This document shows positions 25,640 to 35,607 of a stretch of 64,000 nt of DNA, in pieces. The DNA comes from Hymenobacter montanus (lineage in GTDB: Bacteria > Bacteroidota > Bacteroidia > Cytophagales > Hymenobacteraceae): positions 62,001 to 126,000 of the forward strand of contig NZ_JACXAD010000010.1 in the NCBI RefSeq assembly GCF_014699115.1, given 5' to 3'. The first letter of the stretch is position 1, and each line of letters starts with the position of its first letter. The notes beneath the pieces were generated by a model. The model worked only from the letters and a program-made list of their open reading frames with translations, was not told the DNA's origin and did no database searches. The position numbers were made by a program, and so were the translations under genes.

Positions 25640-25770
25640 GGGTTTTGTGGGTGCAAAGGTAACGCTACAATCAGCCCCAACGCAAGGTACTGGGGCAAAA
25701 AACACTGTATTTCTCCCTCGTGGCTGAGGTCAGCCCCTGGTTTGACCGAGCCTCTTCGCTCTCATTTAGT

Positions 25771-26184
25771 ATGGCCTTGTCTGATATCCAAACCAAAACG
25801 CGGTTCGTGGTGGAATTTCCCATCAATGCCTCGCCCAAAATACTTTTCCCCTACCTGGCTACGGCCTCGGGGTTGGCGCAGTGGTTTTGCGACGACGTGC
25901 GCTACGTGGAAGGCCAACGCCTCAACTTTATTTGGGACCAGGAAAATCACTACGCCGAAATCTCGGGCCAGCGCCTGAACCGGGCCGTGCGCTTTGTTTT
26001 TCTCGATGAACACCGGCAGCCCACACCCGACGCGAATTTTCTGGAATTTACCCTCGACTCGTCGCAGGTGACCGATGAAGTCTACCTGCGGGTCATCGAC
26101 TATTCCGCGGCCAACAACCTCGAGGAACAGCAGGAGCTGTGGGAAGGGCTAGTGGCCAAGCTGCGGGAGCAAGTAGGCGGCTGA
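25771..26184 (+). CDS. START-like domain protein
   Basis: A 137-residue cytoplasmic protein of the Bacteroidota START-like family (SRPBCC fold, a ligand-binding helix-grip). The characteristic features are FPINASPKILFPYLATASGLAQWF near the N-terminus, NFIWDQ and the C-terminal helix (EEQQELWEGLVAKLREQ). I use ATG 25771, because the frame from the upstream GTG at 25720 adds 17 unrelated residues. The gene is almost always found in Bacteroidota as a single small protein; the ligand is unknown. An LptF/G permease follows after 155 nt. Confidence 0.82.
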   Translation: MALSDIQTKTRFVVEFPINASPKILFPYLATASGLAQWFCDDVRYVEGQRLNFIWDQENHYAEISGQRLNRAVRFVFLDEHRQPTPDANFLEFTLDSSQVTDEVYLRVIDYSAANNLEEQQELWEGLVAKLREQVGG

Positions 26185-26339
26185 ATGGTAGTTGTTGGTT
26201 TAATTGTTGTACTTTGTCAGCCCTGCTGTGGCATCGAGTGGCTGGTAGGCCCGTACACAGTTTTTCTGGGAGAAGGGAACCGTGAACGGCGGCCAGTTAC
26301 TTTACCTGACAGCGGACCATAAGCAACCGATACCACCCC

Positions 26340-27785
26340 ATGCTTAAAAAGCTCGACAAGCTTATTCTGAAGGCCTTTGCGGGCCCGTTCCTGCTCACCT
26401 TCGCGGTAGTGCAGTTTATTCTGCTCACCCACACCCTGCTCAAGTACCTCGACGACATCATCGGCAAGGATCTGGGCACGGGGGTACTGTTGCAGCTGCT
26501 GTTTTTTTTCAGCGTGCTCATCGTGCCCATCTCGCTGCCCCTGGCCGTACTGCTGTCCTCGCTGATGACTTACGGCAACTTGGGCGAGCACCACGAGCTA
26601 ACGGCCATTAAGGCATCGGGCATTGCCCTGACCCGGATTTTGCGGCCCGTAATGCTGCTTACCCTGGGGCTGGCGGTGGGCGCCTTCTGGTTTAACGAAA
26701 CCATCGTGCCGCGGGCCAATCTTAAAGCGTACAGCTTGCTTTGGGACGTGCGGCAACAAAAGCTGGCACTGGATATCCGCGAAGGTGTTTTTTACAACGG
26801 CATTCCCGGCTTTACCATCAAGGTCGACAAAAAAACGGGTGAAAACGGCGACCGCCTGCACGGGGTGATGATTTACGACCACACCCAGAAATCGGGCAAC
26901 GCCACCGTCATGCTCGCCGATTCGGGCCGCATGTTTACCCGCTTCAACGGTGGATATCTGGGCCTGGAGCTGTTCCACGGGCACAATTACGTGGAGCAGC
27001 CCGACGCCCAGGACCGGGCCGGCGCTACGTTCATTCGCCAGGGCTTCGATCATAACCTGGTCACGTTTTCGTTGGCCTCGTTCGATTTAGGCCGCACGAA
27101 AGAAGAGCTGTTCAAGGAAAACCGGATGATGCTCAACATCCCTCAGCTGAAGCGTTCCACCGATTCGGTGCAGAAGAAGATGCGAGTTGAGCACCGCCAG
27201 CTGCTCCGGCAAACGAACACCTACTATTCTTTTCTCCGCTTCGATACCACCGGCCAGGCCGTCAAGCGCAAAGTCGAGGGCTGGCAGGTTCCGGTCGCTC
27301 GTTTGTCCGCCACTACCACCCCCATCCTCCAGCAGGCTATTAACCGGGCCAGTAACGTGCGGGAATTCACCCGTCTAAACGCTGAGCGCCTGATTGAACT
27401 GGCCCGTAACTCCGCCTTGTACCGAATAGAAGTATACCGCAAATACTCGCAGTCGGTAGCCGTCCTGCTGATGTTTTTGATTGGGGCGCCGTTGGGCTCC
27501 ATCATCAAAAAGGGGGGGCTGGGCGTTCCCATTCTGGTGTCCATTCTCTTCTTTATTATTTACTACGTGGTGAGCATTATGGGCGAGAAATACGGCCGCG
27601 AGTTCGTGATGCCGGTGGGCTTGGGCATGTGGCTGTCGAACCTAGTGCTGCTGCCCGCGGGCCTTTTCTTCCTGTACCAAGCGTACAACGATTCCGGCCT
27701 GCTGGAGCTCGATTTCTGGCGGCAGTTGCCGCGGCGACTCGGCATCCCGGGCCTGCGCAAAATCACGGAACCGGCAGTCGAGTAG
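26340..27785 (+). CDS. LptF/LptG family permease
   Basis: Inner-membrane permease of the YjgP/YjgQ family, which extracts lipopolysaccharide and passes it to the LptC-A-D bridge with the LptB ATPase. The N-terminal transmembrane part has KKLDKLILKAFAGPFLLTF and PISLPLAVLLSSLMTYG, a periplasmic beta-jellyroll follows at about 130-330, and two or three C-terminal helices (GAPLGSIIKKGGLGVPILVSILFFIIYY). At 481 residues it is longer than proteobacterial LptF (about 365), as usual for Bacteroidota. A second family member is not in the window, so F cannot be told from G. Confidence 0.9.
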   Translation: MLKKLDKLILKAFAGPFLLTFAVVQFILLTHTLLKYLDDIIGKDLGTGVLLQLLFFFSVLIVPISLPLAVLLSSLMTYGNLGEHHELTAIKASGIALTRILRPVMLLTLGLAVGAFWFNETIVPRANLKAYSLLWDVRQQKLALDIREGVFYNGIPGFTIKVDKKTGENGDRLHGVMIYDHTQKSGNATVMLADSGRMFTRFNGGYLGLELFHGHNYVEQPDAQDRAGATFIRQGFDHNLVTFSLASFDLGRTKEELFKENRMMLNIPQLKRSTDSVQKKMRVEHRQLLRQTNTYYSFLRFDTTGQAVKRKVEGWQVPVARLSATTTPILQQAINRASNVREFTRLNAERLIELARNSALYRIEVYRKYSQSVAVLLMFLIGAPLGSIIKKGGLGVPILVSILFFIIYYVVSIMGEKYGREFVMPVGLGMWLSNLVLLPAGLFFLYQAYNDSGLLELDFWRQLPRRLGIPGLRKITEPAVE

Positions 27786-27884
27786 GAGGGGACTTAGGGC
27801 AGGAGTGAAGGGCCGGACCGGAAGGTTTTTTAGCTCATCGAGTTATTCTTCGCGTTTCCGCTATTAATTCCTCATTAAAAACCG

Positions 27885-27892
27885 TACCTTTG
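27885..27892 (+). promoter_or_regulatory. -7 promoter box of rpsO
   Basis: TACCTTTG fits TAnnTTTG and lies 76 nt upstream of the rpsO ATG, leaving a leader of about 70 nt that could hold the usual S15 autoregulatory fold. Confidence 0.5.
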
Positions 27893-27968
27893 CGGCACCT
27901 CAACGTGTGGGGTAGCTAGTCACCTTTTTACCACTCAAAATCTAAGACGGGGTAACACCTATCAACCG

Positions 27969-28244
27969 ATGATTTTAACTACTGAAGCAAAGCAGGCCAT
28001 CTTCGAAAAGAATAGCCTGCAAAAAGTGAAAACCGATACCGGTTCGGCCGAGTCTCAAATTGGCTTGTTCACCCACCGTATCAACCACCTCACCGAGCAC
28101 CTCAAGACCCACAAGAAGGACCACAGCACCCGCCTGGGGCTGCTGAAGCTGGTGGGTAAGCGCCGCCGCATGCTGGATTACCTGCAGCATCGCGAAATCA
28201 ACCGTTATCGCGCAATTATCAAGGAGCTGGGCATCCGTAAGTAA
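27969..28244 (+). CDS. rpsO: Small ribosomal subunit protein uS15
   Basis: A 91-residue 30S protein that binds the 16S rRNA central domain and bridges to the 50S subunit. The motif [32 protein letters not shown] is diagnostic. It stands just upstream of pnp in the common rpsO-pnp order, but a strong terminator at 28257-28299 lies between them, so pnp mostly has its own promoter. Confidence 0.97.
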   Translation: MILTTEAKQAIFEKNSLQKVKTDTGSAESQIGLFTHRINHLTEHLKTHKKDHSTRLGLLKLVGKRRRMLDYLQHREINRYRAIIKELGIRK

Positions 28245-28256
28245 GTCCAGAGTCGG

Positions 28257-28299
28257 AGAGTAGGGAGCCTTCCACCGAAGGTTCCCTACTCTTTTTTTG
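28257..28299 (+). terminator. Intrinsic terminator after rpsO
   Basis: An AGAGTAGGGA stem with its complement, enclosing an inner pairing of CCTTC with GAAGG, followed by seven T. Starts 13 nt after the stop. Confidence 0.9.
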
Positions 28300-28445
28300 T
28301 TCGGGTCGGTTTGGCGCCGAGGTCGGCCCGGGGCACTGTTTCCCATCGGCGCGCTGTTGTTGTGTTTCCCTGAGTAACGAAGGCCGCGCACGGCGCTCGT
28401 TTTTGGCTGCTCGCCCGCTGTCGCTTTTCCAAGCAAACCCCGCTG

Positions 28446-30617
28446 ATGTCCCAACCCCACGCTATTACCAAATCTTTAGCGCTGCCCGACGGCCGCGTCA
28501 TTACCATCGAAACCGGCAAGCTGGCCAAATTCGCCGACGGTGCAGTGGTCGTTCGCCTCGGCGATACCATGCTGCTCGCCACGGTTGTTTCGGCCCCGAG
28601 TCAGCGCGAAGGCGTTGACTTTCTGCCACTGTCGGTTGACTACCAAGAAAAATTCGGCTCGGCGGGCAAGATTCCCGGCTCGTTTCAGCGCCGCGAAGGC
28701 CGCTTGTCGGACTATGAAATCCTGGTCTGCCGCCTCGTCGACCGCATCCTGCGGCCCATGTTTCCCAAGGACTACCACTACGAGGTGCAGGTGATGATTA
28801 CCCTCATCTCGGCCGACAAAGAGGTGCAGCCCGACGCGCTGGCCGCGCTGGCGGCTTCGGCGGCCCTGTCAATCTCCGACATTCCGTTCGCGGGGCCGAT
28901 TTCGGAAGTACGTGTGGCACGCATCGACGGTCAGTTTCACATCAACCCCAAGACTTCGGACCTGGCTCGCGCCGACATGGACCTGATGGTGGGCGCCACT
29001 GCCGACTCCGTGGCCATGGTGGAAGGAGCCATGCAGGAAGTGAGCGAGGAGGAGATGGTAGCGGCCATTGCCTTCGGCCACGAAGCCATTAAGGCCCAGG
29101 TGCAGCTGCAAAAAGAGCTGGCCGAAGCAGTGGGCCGCACGGCCGACTCGCCCACCCGCGAGTATCCCCGCTACGAGGAGGACGAGGAACTTAAAAAGCG
29201 CATTCACGACGCCGTGTACCAAGGGGCGTACGACGTGGCCCGCAGTGGCAACACCAGCAAGGCCGGCCGTAAGGAGGGCTTCGCGCAGGTGAAGAAGACT
29301 TTCCTGGACCAGCTGCTGGCGGAGCAGCCCGAGCTGGACATGAAGATGTTCAGCCGCTACTACGGCTCGGCCGAGAAGAAGGCCATCCGCGACATGATGG
29401 TGAAGGAGCGGGTGCGCCTGGACGGGCGCCAGCTGACTGAAATCCGGCCCATCTGGTCGGAGATTAACTACCTGCCCGGCGCCCACGGCTCGGCCATCTT
29501 TACCCGCGGCGAAACCCAGAGCCTGACCACCGCCACGCTCGGCACCAAGCTCGATGAGCAGATCGTGGATCAGCCGCTCACCAAGGGCTTCTCGAAATTT
29601 ATGCTGCACTATAACTTCCCCGGCTTCTCGACCGGCGAAGTAAAGCCGAACCGGGGCGCGGGCCGGCGCGAAATCGGCCACGGCAACCTGGCCCTGCGCT
29701 CGCTCCGCCAAGTGCTGCCGCCCGAGGACGAAAACCCCTACACCATCCGCATTGTGTCGGACATCCTGGAGTCGAACGGCTCCAGCTCGATGGCCACGGT
29801 GTGCGCTGGTTCGCTGGCGCTGATGGACGCCGGGGTGAAGATTTCGGCCGCCGTGGCCGGCATCGCCATGGGCCTCGTGCAGGACAAGGAAACCGGGGAG
29901 TACGCCGTGCTCAGCGACATTCTGGGCGACGAAGATCACCTCGGCGACATGGACTTCAAAGTGACGGGCACCGAGAAAGGCATTTGCGCCTGCCAGATGG
30001 ACATCAAAATCCAGGGCTTGAGCAACGAGATTCTGACCGCCGCGCTGCACCAGGCCCGCGAAGGCCGCCTGCACATTCTACGCGAAATGGCGAAGACCAT
30101 TTCGGCCCCCGCGCCCGACCTGAAGCCTCATACGCCTCGTTCGCACAAAATGCTGATCGACAAAGAGTTCATCGGTGCGGTAATCGGACCGGGCGGCAAA
30201 GTCATCCAGCAAATCCAGAAGGATACCAACGCCACGGTGATCATCGAGGAGAAGGATGATAAAGGCCACGTGAGCATCTACGCTGCCAACCAGGAGGACA
30301 TGCAGGGCGCCATCGACCGCATCCGCGCCATCGCGGCCCAGCCCGAAGTAGGCGAGGTGTACAAGGGCAAGGTGCGCAGCATTCAGCCCTACGGCGCGTT
30401 CGTGGAAATCATGCCGGGTAAGGACGGCCTGCTGCACATCTCGGAGGTAACGCACGAGCGCATTCAGACCCTGGAAGGCTTATTGGAAGTAGGGCAGGAC
30501 ATCGACGTAAAACTGGTGGAAATCGACAAGAAAACCGGTAAGTACCGGCTCTCGCGCAAGGTGCTGCTGCCCAAGCCCGAGACCGCGGCGGCCAGCAACG
30601 GCGAAGCTAAAGCGTAG
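28446..30617 (+). CDS. pnp: Polyribonucleotide nucleotidyltransferase
   Basis: Phosphorolytic 3'-5' exoribonuclease of the RNA degradosome. Two RNase PH domains (about 10-225 and 320-550) flank a helical linker. A KH domain is at about 570-620 with [16 protein letters not shown] and an S1 domain at about 632-700 ([33 protein letters not shown]). The second RNase PH domain carries the phosphate-site motif [20 protein letters not shown]. At 723 residues it has the normal length with only a short tail after S1, so no obvious RNase E-type interaction site. Confidence 0.96.
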   Translation: MSQPHAITKSLALPDGRVITIETGKLAKFADGAVVVRLGDTMLLATVVSAPSQREGVDFLPLSVDYQEKFGSAGKIPGSFQRREGRLSDYEILVCRLVDRILRPMFPKDYHYEVQVMITLISADKEVQPDALAALAASAALSISDIPFAGPISEVRVARIDGQFHINPKTSDLARADMDLMVGATADSVAMVEGAMQEVSEEEMVAAIAFGHEAIKAQVQLQKELAEAVGRTADSPTREYPRYEEDEELKKRIHDAVYQGAYDVARSGNTSKAGRKEGFAQVKKTFLDQLLAEQPELDMKMFSRYYGSAEKKAIRDMMVKERVRLDGRQLTEIRPIWSEINYLPGAHGSAIFTRGETQSLTTATLGTKLDEQIVDQPLTKGFSKFMLHYNFPGFSTGEVKPNRGAGRREIGHGNLALRSLRQVLPPEDENPYTIRIVSDILESNGSSSMATVCAGSLALMDAGVKISAAVAGIAMGLVQDKETGEYAVLSDILGDEDHLGDMDFKVTGTEKGICACQMDIKIQGLSNEILTAALHQAREGRLHILREMAKTISAPAPDLKPHTPRSHKMLIDKEFIGAVIGPGGKVIQQIQKDTNATVIIEEKDDKGHVSIYAANQEDMQGAIDRIRAIAAQPEVGEVYKGKVRSIQPYGAFVEIMPGKDGLLHISEVTHERIQTLEGLLEVGQDIDVKLVEIDKKTGKYRLSRKVLLPKPETAAASNGEAKA

Positions 30618-30622
30618 CTTGA

Positions 30623-30700
30623 CCGGCTAGTCCCGAACTATTGTCAGCGGGAGCCTGTTGGCTTCCACTGACTACGGGACTAGCCGGGCGGCTTTTTCTT
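30623..30700 (+). terminator. Two-level hairpin terminator after pnp
   Basis: An outer stem CCGGCTAGTCCCG with its complement (30623-30635 and 30675-30687) encloses an inner stem GTCAG...AGCC/GGCT...CTGAC. A T-run follows after GGCGGC. Starts 5 nt after the pnp stop. Confidence 0.8.
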
Positions 30701-30737
30701 ACGTATAACCCCATCGATATCGTTCCTACCTAGTCCC

Positions 30738-31601
30738 ATGAGACAGTTAAAAATCAGTAAGCAGATTACCAACCGCGAAAGCCAATCGCTGGATAAATAC
30801 CTCCAGGAAATCGGCAAGGTTGATTTGCTCACGCCCGACGAAGAGGTGACGCTCGCGCAGCGCATCCGCGACGGGGACCAGCAAGCGCTGGAGAAACTGA
30901 CCAAAGCCAACCTGCGCTTCGTCGTATCGGTTGCCAAGCAATACCAGAACCAGGGCCTTTCGCTGGGTGACCTCATCAACGAGGGCAACCTGGGCCTGAT
31001 CAAAGCCGCCAAACGCTTCGACGAAACCCGGGGCTTCAAGTTCATTTCCTACGCCGTGTGGTGGATTCGTCAGTCCATCCTGCAGGCCCTGGCCGAGCAG
31101 AGCCGCATCGTGCGCCTGCCCCTGAACCGGGTGGGCTCGCTGAATAAAATCAGCAAGTCTTTCTCCGAGCTGGAGCAAAAGTTCGAGCGCGAGCCTTCGC
31201 CCGAAGAAATTGCTGAAGTACTCGAGCTGACTACTTCGGAGGTGGTCGATACCCTCAAAATCAGTGGCCGCCACGTGTCGGTGGATGCGCCGTTCGTGCA
31301 GGGCGAAGAAAACCGTCTGCTCGACGTGCTCGAAAACGAAGACGAAGAGTCGCCGGATATGGCCCTGATGAACGACTCGCTCCGCAAGGAGGTGCAGCGC
31401 GCCCTGAGCACGCTCACCAAGCGCGAGGCCGACGTTATCACGCTGTACTTCGGGCTGAACGGCGAGGCCGCCCTGACCCTGGAAGAAATCGGCGAGAAGT
31501 TCAACCTGACCCGTGAGCGGGTGCGCCAAATCAAGGAGAAGGCCATTCGTCGCCTGCGCCACACCTCGCGCTCGAAAGCGCTGAAGCCTTACCTCGGCTA
31601 A
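30738..31601 (+). CDS. rpoD: Primary RNA polymerase sigma factor (SigA/RpoD)
   Basis: Directs RNA polymerase to housekeeping promoters with the TTG/TAnnTTTG elements seen in this window. At 287 residues it lacks region 1.1 and the non-conserved region, as in all Bacteroidota primary sigmas. Region 1.2 begins at the N-terminus ([20 protein letters not shown]), region 2 at about 55-125 ([33 protein letters not shown]), region 3 at about 140-190, and region 4 at about 220-280 with the helix-turn-helix [23 protein letters not shown]. The ATG at 30738 is immediately before the conserved start [11 protein letters not shown]. Confidence 0.96.
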   Translation: MRQLKISKQITNRESQSLDKYLQEIGKVDLLTPDEEVTLAQRIRDGDQQALEKLTKANLRFVVSVAKQYQNQGLSLGDLINEGNLGLIKAAKRFDETRGFKFISYAVWWIRQSILQALAEQSRIVRLPLNRVGSLNKISKSFSELEQKFEREPSPEEIAEVLELTTSEVVDTLKISGRHVSVDAPFVQGEENRLLDVLENEDEESPDMALMNDSLRKEVQRALSTLTKREADVITLYFGLNGEAALTLEEIGEKFNLTRERVRQIKEKAIRRLRHTSRSKALKPYLG

Positions 31602-31623
31602 TTCTGCTTAGTTTTGTTAATAG

Positions 31624-31654
31624 AAAACCCCGACTGTAAGGTTGGGGTTTTTTG
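31624..31654 (+). terminator. Intrinsic terminator after rpoD
   Basis: An 11-bp stem AAAACCCCGAC with its complement (one G-U pair) and a 6-nt loop, ending in six T. Isolates rpoD from the next small gene. Confidence 0.85.
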
Positions 31655-31697
31655 TAGCAGCACCGCTGAGAAACGCCTACAAAGAATTTCGTCTTCA

Positions 31698-31964
31698 ATG
31701 TCAAACTCAATCACATTTACTTGTTGGAATGGGGATGAGCCACTTGATATTCAGTTAGAGCCCGAAGCAATCCGCTTCAGGGTCTTACCAGGGAATGAAC
31801 TAACCTTCACCGGGAAGTTATTCTCAACTGAGAATTTCAAGTGGGCTTTACGCATTGAGCACCACAGTAAAGACATTCAATTAATGCCTGATGTTGACGA
31901 ACTGTTTGAAATAGAGATTTTTGAAAACGGTGTCCGCTTAGACAACTGGCACAACTACATGTAA
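31698..31964 (+). CDS. Small hypothetical protein, AT-richer than neighbours
   Basis: An 88-residue soluble protein with no recognised family. It has alternating hydrophobic and polar stretches suggesting beta-strands, several acidic residues (DEPLDIQLEPEAIRF, VDELFEIEIFENG) and no signal peptide. ATG 31698 is preferred over a TTG 84 nt upstream, which would run through the rpoD terminator. Base composition is clearly lower in GC than rpoD and trxB on either side, which hints at recent acquisition. It sits in its own small transcription space. Confidence 0.55.
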   Translation: MSNSITFTCWNGDEPLDIQLEPEAIRFRVLPGNELTFTGKLFSTENFKWALRIEHHSKDIQLMPDVDELFEIEIFENGVRLDNWHNYM

Positions 31965-32049
31965 GCCCTGCGGCTATTTTCGACAGCTAGCTGTTTTACA
32001 TTCTCACTCAACGCTGTGCGACGGGCAACCTCGCGCTACCCTCTTAGAA

Positions 32050-32985
32050 ATGTCTGAACACATTAAATGCCTGATTATCGGCTCCGGCCCGGCCGGTTAT
32101 ACCGCCGCCATTTACGCTGCCCGGGCGAACATGGCGCCGGTTATGTACATGGGCCTGCAGCCGGGGGGCCAACTAACCATTACCAACGACGTGGAGAACT
32201 TTCCGGGCTACGCCGACGGCGTCAACGGCCCGCAGATGATGGAAGACCTGAAGCGGCAGGCCGCCCGCTTCGGCACCGACATCCGTTACGGCATTGCCAC
32301 GGCCGTAGACTTTTCGGTGCAGCCGCGCCGAGTCACGATTGATGAGACGGTGGAGCTGACGGCCGACGCGGTTATCATCGCCACGGGGGCTTCGGCGAAG
32401 TGGCTGGGGATTCCTTCGGAGGCCCGGCTCAACGGCTCGGGGGTTTCGGCCTGTGCGGTGTGCGACGGATTTTTCTACCGGGGGCAGGACGTGGCCATCG
32501 TCGGGGCCGGCGACACGGCGGCGGAAGAAGCCACCTACCTGGCCAACCTGTGCCGCAAGGTGACCATGATCGTGCGCAAGAGCGAGATGAAAGCCTCAAA
32601 AATCATGCAGCAGCGCGTGTTGGACAATCCCAAAATTGAGGTGCTGTTCAACACCGTGACCGATGAGATTCTGGGCGAGCACAGCGTGGAGGGGGTGCGG
32701 GTGAAGAACGTGCTGACCCACGAAACGCGGGAGATTCCGTTAACGGGCTTTTTCGTGGCCATCGGCCACGAGCCTAACTCCAAGATTTTCCAGCCTTACC
32801 TGCACCACGACGAGCAGGGCTACCTTAAAACCGTGCCCGGCACCAGCAAAACCAACCTGGATGGAGTGTTTGCCTGCGGTGACGTGCAGGACTACACCTA
32901 TCGCCAAGCAGTTACCGCCGCTGGCAGTGGCTGCATGGCGGCGCTCGACGCCGAGCGTTACTTAGCGGCGTCGGGCATACACTAA
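32050..32985 (+). CDS. trxB: Thioredoxin-disulfide reductase
   Basis: NADPH-dependent flavoenzyme that reduces thioredoxin in the cytoplasm. The FAD-binding GSGPAGYTAAIYAARA is at about 11-26, the redox-active pair CAVC at residues 135-138, and the NADPH motif GAGDTAAEEA follows at about 155. The C-terminal FAD segment is DGVFACGDVQD. Length 311 is standard. Located after rpoD and before an M23 peptidase, with no shared function evident. Confidence 0.95.
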   Translation: MSEHIKCLIIGSGPAGYTAAIYAARANMAPVMYMGLQPGGQLTITNDVENFPGYADGVNGPQMMEDLKRQAARFGTDIRYGIATAVDFSVQPRRVTIDETVELTADAVIIATGASAKWLGIPSEARLNGSGVSACAVCDGFFYRGQDVAIVGAGDTAAEEATYLANLCRKVTMIVRKSEMKASKIMQQRVLDNPKIEVLFNTVTDEILGEHSVEGVRVKNVLTHETREIPLTGFFVAIGHEPNSKIFQPYLHHDEQGYLKTVPGTSKTNLDGVFACGDVQDYTYRQAVTAAGSGCMAALDAERYLAASGIH

Positions 32986-33002
32986 ATTCCTTGTATTTGC
33001 GT

Positions 33003-33041
33003 GTTAGCAAAGACGAGCGTTACCGTTCGTTTCTGCTAACC
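33003..33041 (+). terminator. Possible terminator hairpin after trxB
   Basis: GTTAGCAAAGACG pairs with CGTTTCTGCTAAC with about two mismatches. No strong T-run follows, so a terminator or a regulatory hairpin are both possible. Confidence 0.35.
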
Positions 33042-33106
33042 CATTTTGTTCAGCCCAAACGGCCCGGGGCAAGGAAGTGTGAACCTTTGCCCCAGCCCTT
33101 TTCTGC

Positions 33107-34234
33107 TTGCTTTTGACTGTTCTAAAAAACACTGCCTGGCGCCCCTTACTGCTGTTGCTGGCGCTTTTGCTGTTTCTGGCCGGCCTCAGCCCGGCCCAGG
33201 CGCAACGCCGCAGGGGGGCGCGCGCCACAAAGGCCGGTAAGCCCGCGGGTGGGTCCGACTTCTTTCGCATCAAAACGCCGCGCATGCGCTACGTGCGGCC
33301 CGATACTACTACGGTTATCGAGACCGAGGAACTCCCCGATGACAATTCCGACGCCGCCAAATCCATCTATTTCAATCCGGCCAAAACGCTCAGCATCGTG
33401 AGCGAAGACACCTCGACGCTGAACAACGGCAGCCAGGAAATCGTGGAAATGTCGGAGGAAGTACTCATTGACTCGTCGTGGGTAAAAGTAGCCGGCTATT
33501 ATTCCATCTGGGATACCCACAGTGTGAATCCGTACCGCGTGGACGGCCGCAGCTACCGCGACTCGCTTAAGCTGAAGCTGACCGACCCGCCCCGCCAGCG
33601 GTACGCCAAAATGCCCCTGGTGAAAACTCCTATTACCTCGGGATTCTCGTTCCGGGGGTACCGCTGGCACTACGGCATGGACCTGGACCTGGAAACCGGG
33701 GACTCCGTGAAGTCGGTGTTCGATGGGGTCGTCCGCATCAGTGCCTGGGACGGCGGCGGCTACGGCAACTACATTCTGGTGCGTCACTACAACGGCCTGG
33801 AAACGATTTACGGCCACCTAAGCAAGGCGCTGGTCTCGGTGGGGACGTTCGTGAAAGCCGGCCAGCTCATTGGCTACGGCGGTAGCACGGGCCGGAGTAC
33901 GGGTTCGCATCTGCACTTTGAGGTTCGCTACCAGGGCAACCCCATCAACCCGGCCTTGATGTACGATTTTCCGGATTACAAGCTGCGTAAAGACAATTTC
34001 ACCATTACCTCGCAGCTATTCAACTACTACAGCCGGGCCCTGGGGCGCGGCCGGGGCCGGGGAAGCCGGAGCGGCCGGCCTTCGCGGGCCCGCCAGGTGG
34101 TTACGCACAACGTTCGGTCGGGCGATACGATGTCGGAGGTAGCCCAACGGTACGGAGTGCGGATAAGCACCCTGAAAAAGCTGAATCCCAGTATGAAAAC
34201 TTTGCAGCCGGGTCGAAAGCTGCGAATTAAATAG
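33107..34234 (+). CDS. M23 family peptidoglycan metallopeptidase with LysM domain
   Basis: A secreted endopeptidase that is expected to cleave peptidoglycan cross-links. A signal peptide covers about residues 1-33 (LLLLLALLLFLAGLSPAQAQ), the M23 domain is at about 175-300 with zinc ligands in HYGMD and HLHFEV, and a LysM module follows at about 330-375 (VRSGDTMSEVAQRYGVRISTLKKLNP). The region between contains Arg/Gly/Ser-rich low complexity. The start is TTG at 33107; a TTG two codons later is equally possible. It precedes bshB1 by 105 nt. Confidence 0.9.
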   Translation: MLLTVLKNTAWRPLLLLLALLLFLAGLSPAQAQRRRGARATKAGKPAGGSDFFRIKTPRMRYVRPDTTTVIETEELPDDNSDAAKSIYFNPAKTLSIVSEDTSTLNNGSQEIVEMSEEVLIDSSWVKVAGYYSIWDTHSVNPYRVDGRSYRDSLKLKLTDPPRQRYAKMPLVKTPITSGFSFRGYRWHYGMDLDLETGDSVKSVFDGVVRISAWDGGGYGNYILVRHYNGLETIYGHLSKALVSVGTFVKAGQLIGYGGSTGRSTGSHLHFEVRYQGNPINPALMYDFPDYKLRKDNFTITSQLFNYYSRALGRGRGRGSRSGRPSRARQVVTHNVRSGDTMSEVAQRYGVRISTLKKLNPSMKTLQPGRKLRIK

Positions 34235-34339
34235 TAGGCTGGAAGTCAATATCAGTCAGGTAGGTATCTACTAAAGCTGAGCTATTGGCCCGAACGTCGG
34301 ATAACTATCCGCGAGCAACCATCAATTTAGCAAAATCTC

Positions 34340-35059
34340 ATGAAGCTTGATGTCTTGGCGCTGGGCGCCCATCCCGACGATGTAGAAATGTCGTGCACCG
34401 GTACCTTGCTGGCCAGTATGGCGGCGGGTAAGCGGGTGGGAATTATCGATTTCACGCGGGGCGAATTGGGCACGCGCGGTACGCCCGCCATTCGGGCGGC
34501 CGAAGCGGCGGCGGCCGCCGGCATCCTGGGCATCGAAATCCGCGAGAACTTGGGCTTGCCGGATGGCTTTTTCCGCAACGACCGGGAGCACCAGTTGCCA
34601 CTCATCGCCGCCATTCGCCGCTATCAGCCCGACGTGGTGCTTTGCAATGCCATTCAGGACCGGCACCCTGATCATGGCCGGGCCGCGCAGCTGGCCACTG
34701 ACGCCTGCTTCCTGGCCGGCTTGCGCATGATCGAAACCCTTGGCGACGACGGCCAGCCCCAGGCTGCCTGGCGGCCCAAAAACGTGTATCACTACATTCA
34801 GGACCGCCAACTGACGCCCGCCTTCGTGGTCGACATTACGCCCTACTGGGCCAGAAAGTGGGAGGCCATTCAGGCTTTCAAAAGCCAGTTCTTCAACCCC
34901 GCCAGCGATGAGCCGCAAACGTACCTGTCGAGCCAGGAGTTTGGCCGGTTCATGGAAGCCCGTGCCCGGGAGTTCGGCCACATCATCGGCGTCGAGTTTG
35001 GCGAAGGATTCACCGTAGCCCGGCCCGTGGGTGTGCGCGAGGTGGGGAGCTTGCTGTAG
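34340..35059 (+). CDS. bshB1: Bacillithiol biosynthesis deacetylase BshB1
   Basis: Hydrolyses GlcNAc-malate to GlcN-malate in bacillithiol synthesis; a zinc enzyme of the LmbE family. The zinc motif AHPDD is at residues 10-14 and HPDHG near 112-116, and the family block GELGTRGT follows the first strand. At 239 residues the length is right for BshB1. bshA and bshC are not in the window. Confidence 0.92.
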   Translation: MKLDVLALGAHPDDVEMSCTGTLLASMAAGKRVGIIDFTRGELGTRGTPAIRAAEAAAAAGILGIEIRENLGLPDGFFRNDREHQLPLIAAIRRYQPDVVLCNAIQDRHPDHGRAAQLATDACFLAGLRMIETLGDDGQPQAAWRPKNVYHYIQDRQLTPAFVVDITPYWARKWEAIQAFKSQFFNPASDEPQTYLSSQEFGRFMEARAREFGHIIGVEFGEGFTVARPVGVREVGSLL

Positions 35060-35548
35060 CAGTCCTCAACCCGGGGTGGTGTTAGGTCGGCTTGAATAGA
35101 TGGGATATCCAAGGAGTTACCAGCAGGTTTTCGAAACGGTTAAATCTAATCACACTTGAGCGCGGCTGAGCTAACTGCCCTATTTCGCTCGATAACTAAC
35201 TGGTGGCTTTTGGGCGAAGCGCGGGCCCGCTGCTGCCAACTCTTCAAAGCCTGCCACGTGCATGAGTGCTAGCGAAACGATTGAGCGTTTCAATTTCTTG
35301 GTACGAGCATCTTGTCAGGGGATAAGATGGTTATTATTGAGGTGAAAGACGCGTACGATTTGGGTGTGATTTTAACCTGGATTCGTACAACTCGTGCTTT
35401 AATAACTGGACAGCGAGGTCTTAGTTTACTCCTGGGTGCCTACATAAGCAGCCTCAGTTGCGTTGCCATAAATACCAGTAAGTCAATGATAAAGGCTTGT
35501 TAGCAGAGCGCCAGCGAGCCGCTTGGGGAAACTTAACCGGAACAAAGT
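35060..35548. other. Intergenic stretch upstream of the toxin-antitoxin pair
   Basis: About 490 nt with no supported gene. An open frame at 35312-35503 has no recognisable domain and no promoter or ribosome-binding context and is not called. Confidence 0.45.
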
Positions 35549-35605
35549 GGAATATTTTCCCGTTCTTAACGGAAAATATTCCCATCTTTGGGAAATATAT
35601 TCGTT
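35549..35605 (+). promoter_or_regulatory. Palindromic operator overlapping the antitoxin promoter
   Basis: The arms GGAATATTTTCC (35549-35560) and GGAAAATATTCC (35571-35582) are perfect inverted repeats around 10 nt, extended inward by CGTT/AACG with one bulged G. A third, imperfect half-site GGGAAATATATTC follows at 35591-35603. Between them lies CATCTTTG (35583-35590), one mismatch from the TAnnTTTG -7 box, 18 nt before the antitoxin ATG. An autoregulatory operator bound by the Xre antitoxin is the simplest reading. Confidence 0.7.
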
Positions 35606-35607
35606 TT

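Noticed and set aside
35312..35503. 63-codon plus-strand frame before the antitoxin
   Set aside because: No domain, promoter or start context; probably chance.
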